Assembly: GCA_964451415.1 (NCBI GenBank)
Contig: CAYVHU010000021.1
Location: forward strand, 1-15,737
From: CAYVHU01 sp964451415
GTDB lineage: Bacteria > Pseudomonadota > Alphaproteobacteria > Rhodospirillales > Magnetovibrionaceae
Direction: 5' to 3'
DNA length: 15,737 bases
Both the position numbers and the translations under genes were made by a program. Of the stretch, positions 1 through 3,923 are shown piece after piece. The notes beneath the pieces are model-generated. The model saw only the letters and a program-made list of their open reading frames with translations, was not told where the DNA came from and made no database searches. The first letter of the stretch is position 1. Every line of letters begins with the position of its first letter.

Positions 1-95
1 TCGCGCCGATCGCCATGGACGAAGGCCTGCGCTTCGCCATCCGTGAAGGCGGTCGCACCGTCGGTGCGGGCGTCGTCGCCAAGGTTGTTGCGTAA
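1..95 (+). CDS. tuf: Elongation factor Tu, C-terminal end (first tuf copy, 5' truncated by the window)
   Basis: Thirty codons plus a TAA stop (93-95) encode the end of EF-Tu domain 3, the GTPase that delivers aminoacyl-tRNA to the ribosomal A site. The visible part includes GLRFAIREGGRTVGAGVV, the highly conserved beta-barrel C-terminus of bacterial EF-Tu, ending in AKVVA. The rest of the gene lies upstream. A strong terminator follows, so this copy probably ends its own transcript and the tRNA-Trp/secE unit starts fresh downstream. A second tuf gene begins at 15674. The window shows only the end of one copy and the start of the other, so their identity cannot be compared. The call is secure despite the short length because the C-terminal motif is nearly invariant. 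Confidence 0.95.
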   Translation, partial: APIAMDEGLRFAIREGGRTVGAGVVAKVVA

Positions 96-154
96 ACGGC
101 TGGACATTTGCGGGGGAAGAGGCTAAACCCTTTTTTCCCGCCGTACCGCGATGC

Positions 155-187
155 GACAGGACGGGTTCGCTCGTCCTGTCTTTTTCT
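155..187 (+). terminator. Rho-independent terminator after tuf
   Basis: GACAGGACGGG (155-165) pairs with CTCGTCCTGTC (170-180) across a TTCG tetraloop, giving an 11-bp stem with one G-U pair. TTTTTCTT follows directly. This is a textbook intrinsic terminator. A second, weaker and G-U-rich fold is possible just upstream at 111-140, but it is not needed. Confidence 0.93.
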
Positions 188-191
188 TAAT

Positions 192-219
192 CCTTGTCGA
201 GGCAATGGCCTTGTCGAGG
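192..219 (+). repeat. 11-bp direct repeat upstream of tRNA-Trp
   Basis: CCTTGTCGAGG occurs at 192-202 and again at 209-219, a 17-bp period with CAATGG between the copies. Each copy contains CTTGTC, close to the alphaproteobacterial -35 element. The pair may be a duplicated -35 or activator half-site, or a small local duplication. Confidence 0.6.
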
Positions 220-237
220 GGCAAGACCCGGGATTAT
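210..237 (+). promoter_or_regulatory. Candidate promoter for trnW-secE-nusG-rplK-rplA
   Basis: A promoter is expected between the tuf terminator and the tRNA. The best match is CTTGTC (210-215), a 16-bp spacer and GATTAT (232-237), which would start RNA near 244 and leave about 30 bases of pre-tRNA leader. The -10 match is only 4 of 6. A better -10-like word, TATCAT (267-272), lies too close to the tRNA 5' end to serve it. Confidence 0.3.
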
Positions 238-272
238 GTCAGGCTTCGTCCTGAAGTGGAATCGGGTATCAT

Positions 273-348
<76 letters not shown>

Positions 349-407
349 TTTTTGTGGGTCGCGTATTTTTGTGTTCCGAGACAGGTCTTTAGAAAGAAAA
401 GAGTAAG

Positions 408-605
408 ATGGCGAAAATGACGCCCGCTAAGTTCGTTCAGGAAGTTCGCCAGGAAACGGCGAAGGTGACCTGGCCGACGCGCCGCGAGACGACGGTCTCC
501 ACCGTAACGGTGTTTGTCATGGTCATCTTTGCGGCCATGTTCTTTTTTCTTGTGGACCAGTTTCTGTCGTACGGTGTGCGCTTGATACTGGGGTGGGGAG
601 GCTGA
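408..605 (+). CDS. secE: Preprotein translocase subunit SecE
   Basis: SecE is the small essential clamp of the SecYEG channel in the inner membrane. The 65-residue product has a charged amphipathic N-terminal part with the SecE signature (FVQEVRQETAKVTWPTRRET, about residues 9-28), then one hydrophobic membrane span (about 33-57) and a short glycine-rich tail. This is the short single-span form, not the three-span enterobacterial one. The ATG at 408 follows a purine-rich tract (GAAAGAAAAGAGTAAG). The gene lies 59 bases after tRNA-Trp and three bases before nusG, the classic secE-nusG pair. Length and motif agree with family members, and nothing is missing. Confidence 0.95.
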   Translation: MAKMTPAKFVQEVRQETAKVTWPTRRETTVSTVTVFVMVIFAAMFFFLVDQFLSYGVRLILGWGG

Positions 606-608
606 TCC

Positions 609-1142
609 ATGGCGGTGAAATGGTACGTTCTGCACGTTTATTCCGGCTTTGAGAAAAAGGTCAAGCAGTCTATTGAAGAGCAGGCCAAGCAGGCCGGAAT
701 GGAAGACAAGATCGTCCAGGTTCTGGTGCCCAGCGAGGATGTTGTTGAGGTGCGTCGAGGTGCGAAAGTTCATTCGGAGCGCAAGTTCTTTCCGGGCTAT
801 GTATTGATTCAGATGGATATGGTCGACCAGGCCTGGCATTTGATCCAAAACACGCCGAAAGTGAGTGGTTTTCTGGGCAGCAAGGACCGTCCGACGCCGA
901 TCAGGGAAGCCGAGGCCCAACGGATCATGAATCAGGTGCAAGAAGGTGTGGATCGTCCCAAGCCTTCTATCGTGTACGAAATTGGCGACGATGTGCGGGT
1001 GATCGACGGGCCGTTCGCCTCGTTCAACGGCTCGGTTGAAGACGTTGATGAAGAACGTGCGCGTCTGAAGGTTGCCGTTTCGATTTTCGGTCGCTCCACG
1101 CCCGTGGAACTGGAGTATGCTCAGGTCGAAAAGACCTCGTAG
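609..1142 (+). CDS. nusG: Transcription termination/antitermination factor NusG
   Basis: NusG binds the RNA polymerase clamp, reduces pausing, assists Rho and links polymerase to the leading ribosome. The 177-residue protein has the NGN domain (about residues 1-120, with KWYVLHVYSGFEKKV at the start and RKFFPGYVLIQM in the middle) and a C-terminal KOW domain (from about 127, GDDVRVIDGPFASFNGSVED). Its length is close to that of E. coli NusG. The ATG at 609 follows a GGGGAGG Shine-Dalgarno at the secE end and a three-base gap, so the two genes are probably translationally coupled. The following 98-base spacer holds the rplK leader element and no convincing promoter, so rplK-rplA are probably read from the same transcript. 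Confidence 0.97.
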   Translation: MAVKWYVLHVYSGFEKKVKQSIEEQAKQAGMEDKIVQVLVPSEDVVEVRRGAKVHSERKFFPGYVLIQMDMVDQAWHLIQNTPKVSGFLGSKDRPTPIREAEAQRIMNQVQEGVDRPKPSIVYEIGDDVRVIDGPFASFNGSVEDVDEERARLKVAVSIFGRSTPVELEYAQVEKTS

Positions 1143-1176
1143 GATTTTAGGATTTGCCCGTAAAAGGGTGAAAAAT

Positions 1177-1211
1177 AGTGTGGGAGGTCAGCCATGGCCG
1201 TACCACGCACT
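1177..1211 (+). promoter_or_regulatory. Probable L1-binding leader RNA (23S L1-stalk mimic) before rplK
   Basis: The RNA folds as AGU/ACU (1177-1179 with 1209-1211) and GUGG/CCAC (1180-1183 with 1203-1206), then an asymmetric internal loop. An inner GGUC/GGCC stem (1186-1189 with 1196-1199) has a six-base loop. GUGGGAGG on the 5' strand and UACCAC on the 3' strand are the same words found on the two strands of the L1 stalk of E. coli 23S rRNA (recalled from memory, not aligned here). L1 is known to repress the L11 operon by binding such a mimic near the rplK start. Position and sequence both fit. Confidence 0.75.
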
Positions 1212-1232
1212 CAGAAACACAGAAGATACTGA
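1194..1232 (+). other. Possible 12-codon leader ORF before rplK
   Basis: An ATG at 1194, seven bases after GGGAGG (1182-1187), opens MAVPRTQKHRRY and stops at TGA 1230-1232, which overlaps the rplK ribosome-binding site. Spacing and Shine-Dalgarno are good enough for translation, but the same GGGAGG is part of the L1-binding fold, which explains its presence without any peptide. The product matches no family I recognise. Confidence 0.25.
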
Positions 1233-1240
1233 GGTATGTA

Positions 1241-1669
1241 ATGGCTAAAAAAGTTCGCGCAATCGTAAAATTGCAGGTGGCGGCGGGTTCCGCAAATCCG
1301 TCACCGCCAATCGGCCCGGCCTTGGGGCAGGCCGGCTTGAATATCATGGAATTCTGTAAAGCGTTCAATGCCCAGACCCAGCAGCTGGAAAAGGGCATGC
1401 CGATCCCCGTGGTCATCACGGCGTATCAGGACTCTTCGTTCGACTTCATCACCAAGACGCCGCCGGCCAGTTTCTTTTTGAAGAAAGCGGCGAAAGTCAA
1501 AAAAGGTTCCGGTGAAACCGGCAAGGCGATCATCGGTTCGGTGACCATGGCGCAGTGCCGTGAAATTGCCGAACAGAAGATGAAGGATTTGAACGCCAAC
1601 GACCTGGACGCGGGGGCGGTCATGATCGCCGGTACCGCACGTTCCATGGGTCTTGAGGTTAAGGAGTAG
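1241..1669 (+). CDS. rplK: 50S ribosomal protein L11
   Basis: L11 sits at the GTPase-associated centre of the large subunit, binds 23S rRNA helices 43-44, and is the target region of thiostrepton and the site where RelA senses stalling. The 142-residue product starts MAKKVRAIVKLQV. It has the proline-rich N-terminal domain (PSPPIGPALGQAGLNIMEFC, residues 21-40) that contacts factors, and a C-terminal rRNA-binding domain with SFFLKKAAKVKKGS. Its length is the same as E. coli L11. I chose the ATG at 1241: GAGG lies six bases upstream, and an open frame extending 5' to 1178 runs through the L1 leader. Out of frame at 1236, ATG TAA forms an empty start-stop just before the true start. rplA follows after four bases. 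Confidence 0.97.
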   Translation: MAKKVRAIVKLQVAAGSANPSPPIGPALGQAGLNIMEFCKAFNAQTQQLEKGMPIPVVITAYQDSSFDFITKTPPASFFLKKAAKVKKGSGETGKAIIGSVTMAQCREIAEQKMKDLNANDLDAGAVMIAGTARSMGLEVKE

Positions 1670-1673
1670 GGCC

Positions 1674-2375
1674 GTGGGAAAGATTGGTAAGCGTATGAAG
1701 GCGGCCAAAAGTGCCGTGAACGTTGAAACGCTGTACAGCCTTGGTGAGGCGGTAAAGCTGGTCAAGGGAAACGCGAAAGCGAAATTTGACGAAACCATCG
1801 AAGTGGCGGTCAATCTGGGTGTCGATCCCAAGCACGCCGACCAGATGGTGCGGGGAATCGTTGCCCTGCCCAATGGGACGGGGAAAACGGTCCGTGTGGC
1901 CGTGTTCGCCAAGGGCGACAAGGCCGATGAGGCCAAAGCTGCCGGTGCCGATCTTGTCGGCGCGGAGGATTTGGCGGAACAGATTCAAAAAGGCGAAATG
2001 AATTTCGATCGCTGCATCGCCACCCCGGATATGATGATGGTGGTGGGCCGGTTGGGAAAGGTTCTTGGCCCACGTGGTTTGATGCCGAACCCCAAGCTCG
2101 GCACCGTTACCGCGGACGTCGCGCAGGCGGTCAAGGACGCCAAGGGCGGTCAGATTGAGTTTCGCGTTGAAAAGATGGGTATCATTCACGCCGGCGTCGG
2201 CAAAGCCAGCTTTGATGAAAAAGCCATTGGCGAAAATATCAAAGCGTTATTGGATGCCTTGAACAGGGCCAAGCCGTCGGGTTCGAAGGGAACGTACTGG
2301 AAGCGTGTGACCGTCAGCTCGACGATGGGCCCGGGGATCAAGCTGGATGTTGCCGACGTGTTGGGTACGGCATAA
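1674..2375 (+). CDS. rplA: 50S ribosomal protein L1 (GTG start)
   Basis: L1 forms the mobile stalk that guides deacylated tRNA out of the E site, and in many bacteria represses the rplK-rplA mRNA. The 233-residue product matches E. coli L1 throughout, including the interdomain segment GRLGKVLGPRGLMPNPKLGT and KGGQIEFRVEKMGIIHAGVG. The start is GTG 1674, seven bases after AAGGAG (1661-1666), which sits inside the end of rplK. The result MGKIGKRMKAAK lines up with the family N-terminus. A longer in-frame ATG at 1653 lies inside rplK with no proper binding site, and ATG 1695 would lose conserved residues. The four-base gap from rplK suggests coupled translation. No intrinsic terminator with a T-run follows. 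Confidence 0.96.
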   Translation: MGKIGKRMKAAKSAVNVETLYSLGEAVKLVKGNAKAKFDETIEVAVNLGVDPKHADQMVRGIVALPNGTGKTVRVAVFAKGDKADEAKAAGADLVGAEDLAEQIQKGEMNFDRCIATPDMMMVVGRLGKVLGPRGLMPNPKLGTVTADVAQAVKDAKGGQIEFRVEKMGIIHAGVGKASFDEKAIGENIKALLDALNRAKPSGSKGTYWKRVTVSSTMGPGIKLDVADVLGTA

Positions 2376-2393
2376 TTACCGGAAATGTGTTTT

Positions 2394-2423
2394 TCCACCC
2401 ATGACGTTCATGTCATGGGTGGA
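2394..2423 (+). repeat. Perfect 12-bp inverted repeat overlapping the rplJ promoter -35
   Basis: TCCACCCATGAC (2394-2405), spacer GTTCAT, then GTCATGGGTGGA (2412-2423) is an uninterrupted 12-bp palindrome. No T-run follows, so it is not a normal terminator. Its right arm covers the first four bases of the -35 element. It could be an operator, an RNase III processing hairpin in read-through RNA from rplA, or both. Confidence 0.85.
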
Positions 2424-2447
2424 CATCGGAAGCGAAGGGGCTATACT
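2420..2447 (+). promoter_or_regulatory. Promoter of rplJ-rplL-rpoB-rpoC
   Basis: TGGACA (2420-2425), a 16-bp spacer and TATACT (2442-2447) match the sigma-70 consensus at 5 of 6 in each hexamer. The predicted start is near 2454, just ahead of the L10 leader. The discriminator CCGGCG (2448-2453) is entirely G and C, a known mark of promoters inhibited by ppGpp. The position matches the known separate L10 promoter of other bacteria. Confidence 0.72.
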
Positions 2448-2458
2448 CCGGCGCTTCC
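2428..2458 (+). repeat. 7-bp inverted repeat straddling the rplJ promoter -10
   Basis: GGAAGCG (2428-2434) is complementary to CGCTTCC (2452-2458), with the -10 hexamer centred between them. In read-through RNA the fold continues inward as GGGG/CUCC around a CUAUA loop. It begins four bases after the larger palindrome, so read-through RNA would carry two hairpins in tandem. Confidence 0.6.
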
Positions 2459-2540
2459 AAACCTGTCCAAGACCGTAGGCGCCCCACATTTTGGTGGGGT
2501 TTAAAGGGCTTGCCCGCCTGCATAGACAGTGCAGTAAACC
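2459..2540 (+). ncRNA. L10 ribosomal protein leader (cis-regulatory RNA)
   Basis: The words CCAAGACCGUAGGCG (2467-2481) and CGCCUGCAUAGACAGUG (2515-2531) resemble the two conserved strands of the rplJ leader bound by the L10(L12) complex, as I remember it from E. coli. GUAGGCG pairs with CGCCUGC over 7 bp. The unpaired AAGACC and AUAGAC on the outer side fit the expected kink-turn-like internal loop. An apical hairpin CCCCAC/GUGGGG (2482-2487 with 2494-2499) lies inside. Known role: L10 bound to L7/L12 dimers represses translation of rplJ-rplL. The outer closing stem is not clear here (CUGU 2463-2466 with ACAG 2526-2529 is one option). Confidence 0.75.
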
Positions 2541-2575
2541 GTTTTGAGCGACCTTCGTTCTATTCGGCTTGAACT

Positions 2576-2684
2576 GTTGCACTGGACAGGCCCGTTGGGT
2601 CTATTTGCCTTCCTCATGGGAAGGCGACCGTCCCCCAGGGGAATGGACCTTTTCGTGCAACGGCTTTTCCCGTCGGGGAAGGCC
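2576..2684 (+). other. Structured 5' leader between the L10 site and rplJ
   Basis: GTTGCAC (2576-2582) can pair with GTGCAAC (2655-2661), enclosing hairpins AGGCCC/GGGTCT (2588-2602) and GCCTTCC/GGAAGGC (2607-2625). A further 10-bp hairpin, GGCTTTTCCC with GGGGAAGGCC around GTC (2662-2684), ends 11 bases before the rplJ ribosome-binding site. The rplJ frame stays open upstream to 2544, but no start with a ribosome-binding site appears, so I read this region as RNA structure rather than protein. Confidence 0.55.
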
Positions 2685-2705
2685 ACTGTGAAACTGGAGA
2701 TAAGC

Positions 2706-3215
2706 GTGGACCGATCACAAAAAGAAAATATGGTCACTTCGCTTCACAAGACCTTCAAGGACGCCGAAATGGTCGTCGTGACCCATAATTTGGGTCTCAG
2801 CGTCGGCGAAATGGAGGACTTGCGCACACAGCTTCGTGAAGCCGGTGCAAGCTTTAGAGTGACGAAGAACCGGCTCACACGTCTCGCCCTCAAGGACACG
2901 CAGTTCGAAGGAATTGCGGATCTGTTCAAGGGACCAACCGGCGTTGCCTATAGCACCGATCCGGTTGCTGCGGCCAAGGTCACGGTCAAATTCGCCAAAA
3001 GCAACGACAACTTTGAAGTTGTGGGTGGTGCGTTGGGCTTAGACATCCTTGATATTGCGAGCGTCAAGGCGCTGGCGATCTTGCCGTCCTTGGATGAATT
3101 GCGCGGTAAGCTGGTTGGGCTTTTGCAGGCGCCCGCGACCAAGGTCGCTGGTGTTCTTCAGGCTCCTGCCGGTCAATTAGCGCGGGTTTGCAGCGCATAT
3201 GGCGCTCAGGGCTAG
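2706..3215 (+). CDS. rplJ: 50S ribosomal protein L10 (GTG start)
   Basis: L10 anchors the L7/L12 stalk to 23S rRNA next to L11, and with L7/L12 represses its own mRNA. The 169-residue product starts MDRSQKENMV and contains the core VVVTHNLGLSVGEMEDLRTQ, the rRNA-binding stretch FRVTKNRLTRLAL, and a long C-terminal helix. That helix shows three 11-residue repeats at 135-167 (KLVGLLQAPAT, KVAGVLQAPAG, QLARVCSAYGA), the part that holds L7/L12 dimers. The GTG at 2706 is six bases after GGAGA (2696-2700) and gives the usual family length. Starting further upstream would translate the leader. Transcription is probably from the promoter at 2420, with added read-through from rplA. Confidence 0.95.
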   Translation: MDRSQKENMVTSLHKTFKDAEMVVVTHNLGLSVGEMEDLRTQLREAGASFRVTKNRLTRLALKDTQFEGIADLFKGPTGVAYSTDPVAAAKVTVKFAKSNDNFEVVGGALGLDILDIASVKALAILPSLDELRGKLVGLLQAPATKVAGVLQAPAGQLARVCSAYGAQG

Positions 3216-3272
3216 ACGGCGTATTTCGGATACAACAAACACAGCAGTTCAAGTTTTAGGAGAATTATGATT

Positions 3273-3641
3273 ATGGCGAATATCGAACAACTGGTGGAAG
3301 ATCTTTCCTCTTTGAGCGTCCTTGAAGCCGCCGATCTGGCCAAGCTTCTGGAAGATAAATGGGGCGTTTCCGCTGCCGCGCCGGTGGCGATGGCGCCGGC
3401 TGCTGCCGCCGCGGAAGTGGTCGAAGAAAAGACCGAATTTGACGTCATTCTGACCGCCTTCGGCGAACAGAAAATCGGCGTCATCAAGGAAGTCCGTGCG
3501 ATCACCGGGCTGGGCCTCAAGGAAGCCAAGCAACTGGTCGAAAGCGCGCCGAAGGCCGTTAAGGAAGGCATTTCGAAGGACGAAGCCGAAGGAATTCAGA
3601 AAAAACTTGAAGCCGCCGGTGCATCCGCCGAAGTCAAGTAA
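3273..3641 (+). CDS. rplL: 50S ribosomal protein L7/L12
   Basis: L7/L12 is the multi-copy stalk protein that recruits and stimulates the translational GTPases EF-Tu, EF-G, IF2 and RF3. The 122-residue form has the N-terminal dimerisation helices (IEQLVEDLSSLSVLEAADLA), an Ala/Pro-rich hinge (about 33-50), and the C-terminal factor-binding domain with KTEFDVILTAFG and GLGLKEAKQLVESAPKAVKE. Two in-frame starts compete: ATG 3267 (MIMANIEQ), four bases after AGGAG (3258-3262), and ATG 3273 (MANIEQ), ten bases after it. I prefer 3273 because family members usually start MA(D/N)...; two extra residues would change nothing functional. It follows rplJ by 57 bases, the classic stalk operon. Confidence 0.95.
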   Translation: MANIEQLVEDLSSLSVLEAADLAKLLEDKWGVSAAAPVAMAPAAAAAEVVEEKTEFDVILTAFGEQKIGVIKEVRAITGLGLKEAKQLVESAPKAVKEGISKDEAEGIQKKLEAAGASAEVK

Positions 3642-3668
3642 GTATCTGAAAGTATGACATCGGATTTT

Positions 3669-3694
3669 GGCGGTGTTCCTTCGGGAACGCCGCC
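3669..3694 (+). promoter_or_regulatory. UUCG-capped hairpin in the rplL-rpoB spacer
   Basis: GGCGGTGTTCC (3669-3679) pairs with GGAACGCCGCC (3684-3694) around a TTCG loop closed by C-G, the very stable cUUCGg form. The stem is 11 bp with one G-U, and GGAT/ATCC may extend it after a small internal loop. No T-run follows. In E. coli this spacer holds a partial attenuator and an RNase III site that set the L7/L12 to RpoB ratio. A similar role is inferred here. Confidence 0.6.
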
Positions 3695-3777
3695 GGATCC
3701 AACGAAGATCATCCGCCTGAATGGGCTCGCCGAAGCCGGTAAAGTGGATGTGAAATTACGCCTCTTGGCAGATGGAA

Positions 3778-3795
3778 TGGGGACCGGCGTCTCCA
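3778..3795 (+). promoter_or_regulatory. Second hairpin in the rplL-rpoB spacer
   Basis: TGGGGAC (3778-3784) pairs with GTCTCCA (3789-3795) around CGGC, seven base pairs with one G-U. A pyrimidine-rich tract (GGCTTTTTCTGTTTTC) lies 15 bases downstream, too far to make this a standard terminator. Confidence 0.4.
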
Positions 3796-3834
3796 CCACC
3801 GTCAGCCGGGGGCTTTTTCTGTTTTCAGGCCGGG

Positions 3835-3864
3835 TTGAGGCTGAAAAGAGAAAATGGGTTTAAT
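3835..3864 (+). promoter_or_regulatory. Candidate internal promoter for rpoBC
   Basis: TTGAGG (3835-3840), an 18-bp spacer and TTTAAT (3859-3864) match consensus at 4 and 5 of 6. The predicted start near 3871 leaves about 53 bases of leader before rpoB. Unlike the rplJ and rpsL promoters, its discriminator is not GC-rich. Confidence 0.35.
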
Positions 3865-3923
3865 GCTTTTTAGTGTTTCAGGCCCAATTTGCGGGTCGCA
3901 GGCTACTGGGATGAGGAAGATTG

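Noticed and set aside
1123..1137. AGGTC-GAAAA-GACCT hairpin at the nusG end
   Set aside because: Only 5 bp inside coding sequence with no T-run. Common by chance.
1143..1193. Separate promoter before rplK, as in E. coli
   Set aside because: TTGCCC at 1154 has no acceptable -10 at 16-18 bp. I see no convincing promoter.
1178..1240. 5' extension of rplK by 21 codons
   Set aside because: Runs through the L1-like leader, starts at GTG without a binding site, and would add residues that L11 proteins lack.
2544..2705. In-frame upstream extension of rplJ by 54 codons
   Set aside because: No start with a ribosome-binding site, no similarity to L10, and the DNA is explained by leader RNA structure.
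3654..3863. 69-codon plus-strand frame between rplL and rpoB
   Set aside because: No Shine-Dalgarno, overlaps the stable hairpins and the candidate promoter, and the product is unlike any family I know.
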